A stretch of 64,000 bases of DNA from Aerococcaceae bacterium DSM 111022. GTDB lineage: Bacteria > Bacillota > Bacilli > Lactobacillales > Aerococcaceae. The notes below the pieces were generated by a model. The model made no database searches. It was not told the DNA's origin and worked only from the letters and a program-made list of their open reading frames with translations. Position numbers and translations under genes: made by a program. Location: contig JACBXO010000001.1 of NCBI GenBank assembly GCA_015863195.1, forward strand, positions 300,828 through 364,827, given 5' to 3'. This document shows positions 34,382-42,858 of this stretch, in pieces. Each line of letters begins with the position of its first letter. Position 1 is the stretch's first letter.

Positions 34382-34852
34382 TTAATTCTTCATTTTCATC
34401 TGAACGATCGTTCCGTCATGCGCATCAACTTTAAATTCTGTAATATCTGTCCCCAACTGGTTTGCAAATTCTATCTTCCAGACCGTCCGCTCTTTTTGTC
34501 GGTCTAATTCCCATTGGAATGGTTCTGCATCCGCAATTTTTGCTTGAGCAATGTCGTTGATTTCAGTCAACGGCAATAATCCCGCCATATTCAATGCTCT
34601 TCGCTCGCGTTTAACTGGATCCAACCCTTTACGACCGTGCGGTTTCTGCCGTTCTTTTAAGACGCCGCCAGTGTGCGCATTGATTTCGAGCGTGTTGGTA
34701 AATTCGTCTTCTACCCCAACCATTTCGTATTTAATGTACGGCCCTTCTGGTTCAATTTGTAATTTGTTCCAATCTGAATTTGGAAACTTCGCCTCAAACA
34801 TCCCGATTGCCTCATTTACCGCTAATATATTTAATTTTTCCTCTAATGTCAT
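34382..34852 (-). CDS. PepSY-domain protein, cytoplasmic
   Basis: 156 residues with two PepSY-like units (about 8-65 and 85-155), each with the helix plus strand pattern ending in an E-NAHTGGVL or VDAHDGTIVQM motif. There is no signal peptide or membrane segment, unlike most PepSY proteins, which act outside the membrane. Function is unknown; peptidase-inhibitory roles are proposed for the family. It is monocistronic with a clear terminator. Confidence 0.75.
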   Translation of the reverse strand: MTLEEKLNILAVNEAIGMFEAKFPNSDWNKLQIEPEGPYIKYEMVGVEDEFTNTLEINAHTGGVLKERQKPHGRKGLDPVKRERRALNMAGLLPLTEINDIAQAKIADAEPFQWELDRQKERTVWKIEFANQLGTDITEFKVDAHDGTIVQMKMKN

Positions 34853-35017
34853 GACTCCTCACTCCTTTCTTTTGTTTTTCTCTTCACATATAGTATAGCA
34901 TATTTACTATCATTAATCTTTAAAAACTCAAGGAAAAGTATGGTAATTATTTCTATAACTAGTTGCAATGTCAGTCACAGAGTCAATATACTTATAGTAT
35001 TTTTAAACCACAAAAAA

Positions 35018-35044
35018 AGCCAACTCACAAAATGTGAACTGGCT
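35018..35044 (-). terminator. Terminator after the 56-residue membrane protein
   Basis: AGCCAACTCAC pairs with GTGAACTGGCT with one mismatch, followed by seven T on the minus strand. Confidence 0.85.
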
Positions 35045-35050
35045 TATTAT

Positions 35051-35221
35051 TTATTCTTCATCATCGTCTTCGTCTTTGTCTTTATTTGAAGTAGAGCCAA
35101 TCGCAACACCAAATGCAATTCCTAATGCCATACCCATGGCTATATTATCTAATAACATACCAAATGCAGCCCCAAATGCGAGCCCCATAGCAATGCCTGC
35201 TCCCATATTCATATTTTTCAT
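35051..35221 (-). CDS. Small glycine-zipper-like membrane protein, 56 residues
   Basis: ATG 35221, stop TAA 35053-35051, with AGAGAGTGG about 5 bp upstream. It starts MKNMNMGAGIAMGLAFGAAF, then MLLDNIAMGMALGIAFGVAIG, and ends in an acidic tail (NKDKDEDDDEE). Two glycine- and alanine-spaced hydrophobic segments are joined by an LDN turn, as in the proteins at 35344 and 25407. It has its own terminator. The family is unnamed to my knowledge; membrane location is inferred. Confidence 0.75.
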   Translation of the reverse strand: MKNMNMGAGIAMGLAFGAAFGMLLDNIAMGMALGIAFGVAIGSTSNKDKDEDDDEE

Positions 35222-35306
35222 TATGACCACTCTCTTTCTGTTTGCAGAGTTACTTTGTCATCTTTATAGTACCATATCTAAAATAATGTGTATATCAAGA
35301 ACAATT

Positions 35307-35336
35307 AAAAAGCCAACTCACTTCACGTCAGCTGGC
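35307..35336 (-). terminator. Terminator after the 52-residue membrane protein
   Basis: AGCCAACTCA and the facing TCAGCTGGCT arm pair with minor mismatches, with a T run on the minus strand. It closely resembles the terminator at 35018, consistent with a duplicated gene unit. Confidence 0.75.
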
Positions 35337-35343
35337 TAATTTT

Positions 35344-35502
35344 TTATTCTTTCTCGTTATCTTTGTCTGATTGTGAACCCATACCTGCACCGAGCGCAAC
35401 TCCTATCGCAAGACCAATGGCTAAATTATCCATTAAAAGTCCGAATACTAAGCCAAGGGCAACTCCGATTCCCATGCTTGAACCTTTAGTCATATTTTTC
35501 AT
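35344..35502 (-). CDS. Small glycine-zipper-like membrane protein, 52 residues
   Basis: ATG 35502, stop TAA 35346-35344, with AGAGTGG upstream. It starts MKNMTKGSSMGIGVALGLVF, continues GLLMDNLAIGLAIGVALGAG and ends with a charged tail (SDKDNEKE). It is a tandem paralogue of the 56-residue protein 120 bp away, sharing the MKNM start, the hydrophobic G-xxx-G spacing, the DN turn and the terminator type. Function is unknown. Confidence 0.75.
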   Translation of the reverse strand: MKNMTKGSSMGIGVALGLVFGLLMDNLAIGLAIGVALGAGMGSQSDKDNEKE

Positions 35503-35580
35503 TATGAACCACTCTTTCTATTTGAAAAGATATTTTGGTACTACCATCATATCATAACGGGTGGATTGAATCTTGTCAGT

Positions 35581-36657
35581 TTATTTACGGGCTTTGTGTT
35601 TTAGCTGTTTGCGGGCACCCTTCATACCACCGACTTCTTTGAACATCTCGTCTAATTTGACATGTTCAATTTCACGAGATGAAAGACTTTCATAGGCACT
35701 TTCTTTCTTCAGTTTTAAATAGCTATCATAGCGTTCTTGTGAGAGAGAGCCATTTTGAATGGCTGCTTGAACCGCACATTGAGGTTCATTGGTATGACTA
35801 CAATCATTGAACTTGCACTGCGCTGCTAATTCATCGATATCTGAAAATCCTTTTGAAATATCGGTATTTTCGACACTTAGTTGACGCATACCTGGCGTAT
35901 CAATCACCACTCCGCCACCTGGTAAGGTAAATAGTTGACGGTAAGTCGTTGTATGCCGACCGCGATCGTCGTTACGTAGCCCTTGAGTGGTTAGTACACT
36001 TTCCCCTAATAATCGGTTGATGAGTGTTGATTTCCCGACACCTGAAGATCCGACAAATACGCCAGTTTTATTCGGCATTAATAGTTGGTGAATTTGTTGG
36101 ATCCCAGAATCGTCGTCAGGCGAGCTGAGGATGATGTCGACACCAAGAGCGACTTCTTCCACGTCCATCAATTGTTCGGTAAGCGTTTGTGATAAGTCCG
36201 TTTTCGTTAAGACAATCACAGACGTCGCCCCACTATTCCAAGCACTGCTCAAATATCGTTCCAAACGGCGAACGTTAAAGTCGTTATTCAGAGCCACCGT
36301 GATAAAGATATAATCCATATTCGCAGCTACCACTTGCGATTCGTGCGCAGTTCCTGCAGCTGAACGGACCATCGCACTCTGACGCGTGAGCGTATGGTGA
36401 ATGATTGCATGACCTTGATTATCGTCGAGGCGGTCGATCATGACATAATCGCCAGCCGCCGGAATATCTGCTAAATCTTTCGTTTCATAGCGGTATTTTC
36501 CGGATACTTCTCCTAATAACTCCCCTTGACTCGTCATTATTCGGTATAAATGTTTAGCTTGGGAAGTCACTCGGCCAACGTATAAGTTTTCATACATATT
36601 CGCTTCAGCTTCAAAGCGAGGGTTAAATCCAAATTTTGTTAAGTTGTTATTATTCAT
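35581..36657 (-). CDS. rsgA: Ribosome small-subunit-dependent GTPase A
   Basis: 358 residues from ATG 36657, preceded by ATGGAGGAATAAC. Domain order is an N-terminal OB-like region, then a circularly permuted GTPase (G4-like LTKTDLS before the G1 loop FVGSSGVGKSTLINRL and the G3-like IDTPGMRQ), and a C-terminal zinc site CKFNDCSHTNEPQC. RsgA releases maturation factors from the 30S subunit. The C-terminus is longer and more basic than in short RsgA proteins, as in the second RsgA paralogue common in Firmicutes, so another copy may exist elsewhere. A short upstream ORF with a strong ribosome binding site precedes it. Confidence 0.92.
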   Translation of the reverse strand: MNNNNLTKFGFNPRFEAEANMYENLYVGRVTSQAKHLYRIMTSQGELLGEVSGKYRYETKDLADIPAAGDYVMIDRLDDNQGHAIIHHTLTRQSAMVRSAAGTAHESQVVAANMDYIFITVALNNDFNVRRLERYLSSAWNSGATSVIVLTKTDLSQTLTEQLMDVEEVALGVDIILSSPDDDSGIQQIHQLLMPNKTGVFVGSSGVGKSTLINRLLGESVLTTQGLRNDDRGRHTTTYRQLFTLPGGGVVIDTPGMRQLSVENTDISKGFSDIDELAAQCKFNDCSHTNEPQCAVQAAIQNGSLSQERYDSYLKLKKESAYESLSSREIEHVKLDEMFKEVGGMKGARKQLKHKARK

Positions 36658-36710
36658 GTTATTCCTCCATTTTAAAATGTTAATCGATATCAACATTTGA
36701 GAGGATGTAT

Positions 36711-36752
36711 CTAGTTAGAATACTCCTCTCGGAATATTACAATTTGCATCAT
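36711..36752 (-). CDS. Possible upstream ORF before rsgA (13 residues)
   Basis: ATG 36752 has AAAGGAG 8 bp upstream; the frame MMQIVIFREEYSN ends at TAG 36713-36711. A GAGAGGA inside the ORF can pair with TCCTCTC just after it. It ends 54 nt before the rsgA start. It could be a translated leader controlling rsgA, or chance. Confidence 0.4.
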   Translation of the reverse strand: MMQIVIFREEYSN

Positions 36753-36971
36753 AAACGTCACTCCTTTCGGATTCTAATATACAATATTGTGTGGGAAAAT
36801 GCGAGAGTACTGGTTTAATTTCCTGAATTATTAATGCTGGTGGTAAACTCTTGAACTTTGGTTATATTAGCAAATAATGAACCGATTTTTGATGAATTTA
36901 GGATCCATCCTTTCACATCCAATAAGTGTAAATAAAAAATGCCCCAACCAACTGGCTAGGACATTTTGATA

Positions 36972-38417
36972 TTAATTATTTAAATCTAACTGTGACCAAT
37001 CATGTAAACCTTGATACTCAACGCTGTTGTAAATCATATCCTGCCAATCTGAGTCTGTAGAAATAGTGCCGATCTCGATGATTTCTTCACTTTCCGTGTC
37101 TTTGATTGTGTATACATCGCTCGTTTCTGGACGGTATTCAAACTCAACGTCGCTTTCGTAAATGACCCAATCCGAAAATCCAGATTCTGCCACACTTTCC
37201 TCGATCAATGCTTGCGCCTCAGGTGAAATCGTCGACTCATCTGTAACTTGGTCAAAAATTCGCGCGTTTACTTCACCCTGCGTCAATGCGTAAATTTTCC
37301 CAAAGTCGAAGATTGTCGCTAACGTCCCGTCCCCACTCAAGTACGAAGCACTTGCTGGTGGCAAGTTGAAGACATCTTCAGGAACAACTTCAACAGATTG
37401 TTCTTGGTAAGTAAGGTTAACTGTAGTCGTTAAATCTGACAGCTCATAGTATACAAAATTAGTTTCTTGATTGTCTTCTACTTCAGTTTCTTCGATTTGA
37501 TATTCTGCTTTAGTTAAAGTTTTATCTTGTGCCACTTCAACATTGTCGTACCAGATAGCAGAATCATGCTCATCTTCGAATTCAATGACAAACATGAAGG
37601 ATTCTTGGAATTTATTACCAGCCTCGTTAGGTCTGAGAATATAATAGTTTTCTAAAATAAATTCAGTGTCTCCGATAACAATCGCATCTTTTTGTGTCTC
37701 TTCGATCGGAGTCTCTTCGGATTCAGGTGCACTACTTTCTTCAGTGATATTGTGTAGTTCAGGGTATACTTCGAAGAGAGAACGCATGATTGTTGAAGGG
37801 TCCCCACCCATAGGAGTCAATTCACGGTGATAAACAACGGTCCAATAAGCTGCGTCCTCTGGTAGCCAATCGTATTGAGCTTGGGTAAAAGGAATACCCG
37901 TATCATGAATGATGGCGTCTCTAAATACTGCCCAGTAAGTATTAACAAGGTCTGGATTAGCATCTGCATATGCAATTGCTTCCTCGTGTGTCATTTCTCT
38001 AAACGGATCTTCTTCGACCGGTTCAGATTCTACTGGTACAGATTCGACAGGTGCTTTCATATAAATTTCATAATACTTTTTCGAATAATATTCGATTGAC
38101 ATTTCTGTACTATGATCTAGATGATAATTCGGGAAATAGTTATGTATGTAAAGTGTGCTTATAGGTCCAATGGCTAAAGTATCATTTTCAATTTGTGAAA
38201 TTGCCATTTCAGTTTCTTGCCAAGAAATTGAATTATGAGTTACATCTGGATATGCTGATATTTGAGAGATAATTTCATTTCTATATCCAGCAAGATCGCT
38301 TTCTGTATAAATTTCCTGCGCTGAAACAGATACAGATTCCGACACCTGGTAAGATTGCGCAATAGTCGGTGACATTAATATAAACAGCGATAAAAGAATT
38401 TTTCTATTTCTTTCCAT
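36972..38417 (-). CDS. Secreted protein of an unrecognised repeat family (one module)
   Basis: 481 residues with a signal peptide (MERNRKILLSLFILMSPTIA...). An N-terminal domain (about 35-120) is shared with the protein at 42859. It is followed by one MTHEEAIAYADANPDLV... module of about 85 residues with QYDWLPEDAAYWTVV, then a C-terminal domain of about 230 residues with YYILRPNEAG, VFNLPPASASYL and the final DWSQLDLN. The protein is very acidic and Glu/Tyr/Trp-rich, with no wall-anchor motif, so it is probably released. I do not recognise the family. It is one of three paralogues within 7.5 kb. Confidence 0.75.
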   Translation of the reverse strand: MERNRKILLSLFILMSPTIAQSYQVSESVSVSAQEIYTESDLAGYRNEIISQISAYPDVTHNSISWQETEMAISQIENDTLAIGPISTLYIHNYFPNYHLDHSTEMSIEYYSKKYYEIYMKAPVESVPVESEPVEEDPFREMTHEEAIAYADANPDLVNTYWAVFRDAIIHDTGIPFTQAQYDWLPEDAAYWTVVYHRELTPMGGDPSTIMRSLFEVYPELHNITEESSAPESEETPIEETQKDAIVIGDTEFILENYYILRPNEAGNKFQESFMFVIEFEDEHDSAIWYDNVEVAQDKTLTKAEYQIEETEVEDNQETNFVYYELSDLTTTVNLTYQEQSVEVVPEDVFNLPPASASYLSGDGTLATIFDFGKIYALTQGEVNARIFDQVTDESTISPEAQALIEESVAESGFSDWVIYESDVEFEYRPETSDVYTIKDTESEEIIEIGTISTDSDWQDMIYNSVEYQGLHDWSQLDLNN

Positions 38418-38589
38418 AATCTATCCTCCATTTTGTATTGTAACGCAACAAAATATATTGCTCACATATATATATTACCATATTTTGAAAAGGATAGTTA
38501 AGTAATGAACATAAAAAGATTTTTGATTGGTTCAATTAAAACGATCCCTTTGTTAAGGACACGAAACGCCGACAAAAATACAAATATTT

Positions 38590-38677
38590 TTTGGGGAACT
38601 CCGTTATTAGAGGTGAGTTAGCCGAATAATATGCTGATTTTTCGGTTAACTCTGTTGTTTATTTTGTGTTAACCGAA
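38590..38677. repeat. Inverted-word array E (TTCGGTTAACTC, 51-bp period)
   Basis: Four 12-bp words start at 38590 (9 of 12 matches), 38615, 38641 and 38666, alternating TTCGGTTAACTC and GAGTTAACCGAA, spaced 25, 26 and 25 bp. The ladder is that of the TTATCATTTCA arrays although the word is unrelated. Confidence 0.8.
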
Positions 38678-38866
38678 TGAGTCTTAATTAGTTCAAGGAG
38701 TTTTCTAAACTAAATTAAGCTGTTAAAGAAATGAATCTTTTTCAATTGTCTTAAATATTTCGATGACATTTTATATCATATATGGTATAAAACGATGGTA
38801 CAAATGAAGCAATTAATATTGCGAATAGAATGATATAAATGAAAAAATATGAAAAGATGAAGAACA

Positions 38867-39157
38867 ATGAGTAAAGTAAAAACTGTTAAATTCTCTGATT
38901 AATTAGAACAAGAGAAATTAAAAGATTCCACATTAGACACAAAGTTAGAAAATGAAAGCAAACGATTAGATTATGCTATAGCAGTAATAAAGCTTCGTGA
39001 ATCACTCGGTATGACACAAGACGAATTCGCAAAATTAGTACAAAAGCAACAGTCAACAATCGCGAGAATTGAAAACGGAAATGCAAATCCTACAATTATA
39101 ACACTAGAAGATATTGCTGAAGCTGCAGGAAAGAAATTAATATTTAGTTTTATTTAA
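38867..39157 (+). pseudogene. XRE-family antitoxin with a nonsense codon, with possible toxin remnant upstream
   Basis: ATG 38867 opens MSKVKTVKFSD and is stopped by TAA 38900-38902 at codon 12. The same frame continues to TAA 39155 and encodes a helix-turn-helix domain (LRESLGMTQDEFAKLV and QQSTIARIENGNANPTIITL), as in HigA-type antitoxins. No alternative start lies after the stop, so the protein is probably not made. Just upstream, fragments such as NEAINIANRMI and KKYEKMKNNE, the latter overlapping the antitoxin start, look like the end of a decayed RelE/HigB-type toxin. That last point is inference. Confidence 0.65.
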
Positions 39158-39255
39158 ACCTTAACCTCCCAACTATGTTATTAATTTATAACAGGTTTGG
39201 GAGGTTTTATATTTTGTTTCCATAATTCGAAAAGCATACTCATCACTCATAATCA

Positions 39256-39326
39256 CTGAATCCGTAGAAAGTTCGGCTTCAACCTCAACAAACATTCCAT
39301 AAAATCGCTGAATTCATAGAAAGTTC
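39256..39326. repeat. Two direct repeats 52 bp apart
   Basis: CTGAATCCGTAGAAAGTTC (39256-39274) and CTGAATTCATAGAAAGTTC (39308-39326) differ at three positions. The 52-bp spacing is close to the 51-bp period of the arrays, but no inverted partner word is clear. Confidence 0.5.
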
Positions 39327-39462
39327 TATCTTAAAAATATCAACTTTCCACACACTCAAATAATTATTCATTGTTTTCACTTAGATAAATGATAAAACAA
39401 AAATTCCCACCAAGCCACGCAGAATCATATCATTCTACGCAAACTCCGTGGGAATACTCATC

Positions 39463-39597
39463 AATTAGAGCACCAGATAGATTATCCATATCTGGGGCGT
39501 CTGCCGTCAGGATTAATTTCTCATTAACAAAAGTGTCCATCTCACGGCCAAAGCCTGAGCGCTTCACACCACCAAATGGTAATTCTGGTAAAGTATA
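39463..39597 (-). pseudogene. Aldehyde dehydrogenase C-terminal fragment
   Basis: About 45 codons match the end of the enzyme at 25675-27096: YTLPELPFGGVKRSGFGREM, then an internal deletion of the SRTGMMA segment, then EKLILTADAPDMDNLSGAL. The rest of the gene is absent; the fragment abuts the next gene at 39618. A degenerate terminator-like hairpin follows at about 39400-39455, like that after the intact gene. It is a relic of duplication or recombination. Confidence 0.8.
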
Positions 39598-39617
39598 GCA
39601 TTTAGTGCACATAAAAT

Positions 39618-40457
39618 TTATTCCATGTCATCCAAGTACTCCACATCCATAATTGGGACAACCATACTACCCTCTTCGAATAAAATTTCGGTAGTCGTTC
39701 TCACTCTCCCCGTCACACGGATTTCATCCCCTATTTCTAATTGGTAGTCTGGAATATACGGCCACCCGATTAAATATTTCTGCTCAGGATTATCGTCGCG
39801 GTTAATATGGGCGTAGGTATAACCAAGATCCGGATTTTCACTATATAATTCCACCACGCCAATGAAAGTGTGGAAATGTTGACGGTTTGGGATATCTAGA
39901 TTGACGACGTCGTCATATAAAATGCCGTCATCGGGTTCGACCGACTCTGAATCATCAGAGGTCCTTTCATATTTAGTGACTCGAAAAGTTTCAACTTCAA
40001 AACTCAATTCATACTCAATATCATAAAGAAAGTCATCATTAAATAGAAAGAATGTATCGCTATTTTTATATTTATCCACGATAAATAATGGCACACTACT
40101 TACAATATTTGCGGGAGAAATCGATCGGCCAAGTCCGTAAACCATTGTTTCAGCTATTTCATAATTTCCGTTATATCCATCTTCCAATTCATTGTCATAA
40201 TCATTTATAAATTCCATCAGTTTTGGATAAGCTTGTTCCAAATCTTCATATGGAGGTTCATAATGATCGGTTTCAACCCTAATGATACCTGTCGTAACTT
40301 CCTCATAATCGCCCGAAAAGTCACGCAGTTTATAATTCTGACTCTCGTCTACATTTGTTGCCTGCTCCCTACTTGAAGAATCTGATGTCATGACAGTGAA
40401 CTGACTTATATTTAAGGAAATCAATGCCGTCATCATCAAATAAATTAATATTTTCAT
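39618..40457 (-). CDS. Secreted protein of unknown function with OB-like C-terminal region
   Basis: 279 residues with a signal peptide (MKILIYLMMTALISLNISQF). The acidic body has no recognised domain until the C-terminal ~110 residues, where YLIGWPYIPDYQLEIGDEI, VTGRVRTTTEILFEEG and PIMDVEYLDDME have the strand pattern of an OB-fold. It lies between two members of the repeat family but does not share their modules. There is no anchor motif. Its start has GAGAGCGG-like upstream sequence, a moderate ribosome binding site. Confidence 0.6.
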   Translation of the reverse strand: MKILIYLMMTALISLNISQFTVMTSDSSSREQATNVDESQNYKLRDFSGDYEEVTTGIIRVETDHYEPPYEDLEQAYPKLMEFINDYDNELEDGYNGNYEIAETMVYGLGRSISPANIVSSVPLFIVDKYKNSDTFFLFNDDFLYDIEYELSFEVETFRVTKYERTSDDSESVEPDDGILYDDVVNLDIPNRQHFHTFIGVVELYSENPDLGYTYAHINRDDNPEQKYLIGWPYIPDYQLEIGDEIRVTGRVRTTTEILFEEGSMVVPIMDVEYLDDME

Positions 40458-40714
40458 ACCGCTCTCCTCTCAGTAAAATGCGTTCTTTTGTCAATTTAAT
40501 TATGACCGACTTCATTTCAATAGGCAATAGATGAACAGCATCCATATAGAAGTCTCACTTAAAATCATATAAAAGAAAAATTAACTGGTGTCCAAATTTT
40601 ACTTAACCCCAATTCCGTACAAGTTTTCACCCAAAAAAAATCAAAATTTTTACGCATACCTCTTTCTGTAAAAAGTTAAGCTGTTTCAACCACTAAATAT
40701 TTACACTCAAAACT
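40458..40714. other. Intergenic AT-rich region
   Basis: No ORF, array or structured leader is seen between the secreted protein gene and the terminator at 40715. Confidence 0.55.
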
Positions 40715-40744
40715 AAAACGCCCCAACCAATAGCTGGGACGTTT
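40715..40744 (-). terminator. Terminator after the three-module secreted protein
   Basis: On the minus strand GAAACGTCCCA pairs with TTGGGGCGTTTT (with small mismatches) around the GCTATTGG loop. Confidence 0.65.
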
Positions 40745-40758
40745 CAAATACTAATTAT

Positions 40759-42504
40759 TTAGTTTGTTTCTAGATCTAACTGAGTCCAGTCATGGAGTCC
40801 GAAATAGTCAACCCCATCAAAGGTCATATCTTGCCAGTCTGATTCGGTTGAAATAGCTGCAATTTCAGTTGGTTCATTTGTATCATCATCTTCTAAATCT
40901 TCAGTTGCTAGAACATCAGCAGTATCATCGCGGTATTCATAGTCAACGTCGATTTCGTAGACATACCAAGCTTCAATGCCTGATTGTGCTTTGATCTCAT
41001 CAATTAATTTCGTTGCTTCGGGTGAAATGGTTGATTCATCCGCAACGGGTTCGAATACTTCCGCATTCACTTCACCTTGTGTTAAACCGTAAACAGTACC
41101 ATAATCATAGATTAAACCTTGGACATTTCCCTGATTTAAATATGCAGCACTTGCCGGTGGTAAGTTGAATACTTCATTTGGATTAACTTTAATTGCTTGG
41201 TCCTCAAGTGACATTAGAACAGGAGTTGTCAAATCAGTTAATTCATAATAAACGAATTGAGTTTCTTCTGTATCTGATTCTTCCTCTTCCGTTACCTCAT
41301 TTGGTGCAACAATTTCTAATTCTTCCTCTTCAACGACATACTCCGCTTGATTCAACAATTGTGTTTGTGATACTTCTACATTGTCATACCATTCTTGAAG
41401 TGTATGTTCGTCTTCAAATTCAACGACAAACATATATTGGTCTTCAGATTGATTACCCGCTTCGCCTGGGCGAAGAATATAGTAAGAATCGACAATATAT
41501 TCCGTCTCATTGATGGTCATTGAATCTGCCGGTGGATTTTCATTAATAGTTTGATCCTCTTCAGGTTCTGTACTCTCCTCAGCTGTTACTGATTCAAGTT
41601 CAGGATAGACTTCGAATAGTGCTGCTAAAGCAGTACCAGGGTCGCCCCCCATAGGGTTAACTTGGCTATGGTGAACGAATGCCCAGTAGGCAGCGTCTTC
41701 AGGTAGCCAGTCATATTGTGCTTGGGTAAGCGTGTAGCCGTAAATACCATCATTAGTCATTGAATCTCTGAAGATTTGCCAGAAACCGTCTACCATATCT
41801 GGATTAGCATCAGCGTAAGCAATCGCTTCGTCGTATGTCATCCCTTCAGGTTCTTCAGTAATTGTCTCCAACTCAGGATACACTTCAAACAGTGCTTCTA
41901 TAACTGAAGCAGTATCTCCGGAATAACCCATCGTCTGTAAAAAGTGAACATATGTCCAATAAGCTGCGTCATCTGGTAGCCAATCATACTGTGCTTGGGT
42001 TAAGTTAAATCTCCCCTCTTGATGACCAATCCAATCTCTGAAAATTTCATCAAAACGTTCAACATGATTAGGGTTCATATCTGCGTGAGCAACTGCCTCT
42101 TCATAAGTCATCGTTGTCGGTGGTTCATCAACGGTCTCTAAATCAGGATACACTTCAAACAGTGCTCCCAGAGCTGTTCCCGGGTCTCCACCTGTCGGAT
42201 TGACCTGACTATGGTGGACAAATGCCCAATAAGCCGCGCCATCTGGTAACCAATCATACTGCGATTGGGTTAATGAGTAACCATAGGCATTGTTATTAGT
42301 GATTGAGTCCCTGAAAATTTGGTCAAATCCTGCAACCTGATCTGGATTCGCATCCGCATGGGCAACCGCTTCATCATAGGTCATCCCTTCCGGTGTCGTA
42401 GTTTCCCCAGTGTCCTGGGCATTAATTTGAGTTGTTTCATTTAAAACTTGTCCTGCCATCGGTGATAGTAAAGTAAACAGTCCAAAGAAAATTTTCGCTT
42501 TCAT
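40759..42504 (-). CDS. Secreted protein of an unrecognised repeat family (three modules)
   Basis: 581 residues from ATG 42504, with AAAGGAAG upstream. The signal peptide (MKAKIFFGLFTLLSPMAGQV) is followed directly by three modules of about 90-95 residues. Each begins MTYDEAVAHADANPD or similar and contains QYDWLPD-AAYW and GALFEVYPDLE. A C-terminal domain (about 330-581) shares YYILRPGEAGN, VFNLPPASAAYL and the ending HDWTQLDLE with its paralogues. It lacks their N-terminal domain, so modules have been gained and a domain lost. It is probably a released acidic surface-associated protein. The function is unknown. Confidence 0.75.
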   Translation of the reverse strand: MKAKIFFGLFTLLSPMAGQVLNETTQINAQDTGETTTPEGMTYDEAVAHADANPDQVAGFDQIFRDSITNNNAYGYSLTQSQYDWLPDGAAYWAFVHHSQVNPTGGDPGTALGALFEVYPDLETVDEPPTTMTYEEAVAHADMNPNHVERFDEIFRDWIGHQEGRFNLTQAQYDWLPDDAAYWTYVHFLQTMGYSGDTASVIEALFEVYPELETITEEPEGMTYDEAIAYADANPDMVDGFWQIFRDSMTNDGIYGYTLTQAQYDWLPEDAAYWAFVHHSQVNPMGGDPGTALAALFEVYPELESVTAEESTEPEEDQTINENPPADSMTINETEYIVDSYYILRPGEAGNQSEDQYMFVVEFEDEHTLQEWYDNVEVSQTQLLNQAEYVVEEEELEIVAPNEVTEEEESDTEETQFVYYELTDLTTPVLMSLEDQAIKVNPNEVFNLPPASAAYLNQGNVQGLIYDYGTVYGLTQGEVNAEVFEPVADESTISPEATKLIDEIKAQSGIEAWYVYEIDVDYEYRDDTADVLATEDLEDDDTNEPTEIAAISTESDWQDMTFDGVDYFGLHDWTQLDLETN

Positions 42505-42522
42505 CGTTGTTCTTCCTTTCAT

Positions 42523-42811
42523 TAAGAAAACCGATATTTCTGAAACCTCTTACAATTACATATTACCATATATCTCGTGAAACTTTAAATATATTGCCGT
42601 CAATACAACTCAGGTAAAAGTATAACAGTCAAATTATTTTCACAAAAAATCTCAATGAAATTTAAATTACGGTCAACTTTAATCGTTTCTAACACAATAA
42701 ATTTACAAATAAGATTTCGCATTCAAACTTCGATGAGATTCGATAAAAAAATTGGATATAACCCACATTGTATTCAAACTTTTATACATTTTAATACAAA
42801 TATCAGAAAAA
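42523..42811. other. Intergenic AT-rich region
   Basis: No supported gene; an open + frame at 42655-42852 has no ribosome binding site and runs into the terminator, so it is not called. Confidence 0.55.
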
Positions 42812-42838
42812 AACGCCTCAGCTCAAAGCCAAGGCGTA
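42812..42838 (-). terminator. Terminator after the secreted protein at 42859
   Basis: ACGCCT and AGGCGT pair, with further CAGC/GC-rich pairing, and T residues follow on the minus strand. Confidence 0.65.
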
Positions 42839-42858
42839 TCAATTATATTTAGTGATCC

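Noticed and set aside
35034..35339. 101-codon plus-strand ORF (and the 64-codon one at 35363)
   Set aside because: These are the complements of the small glycine-rich membrane protein genes, which have proper starts, ribosome binding sites and terminators on the minus strand.
42655..42852. 65-codon plus-strand ORF
   Set aside because: No ribosome binding site, atypical composition, and it runs through a terminator of the opposite-strand gene.
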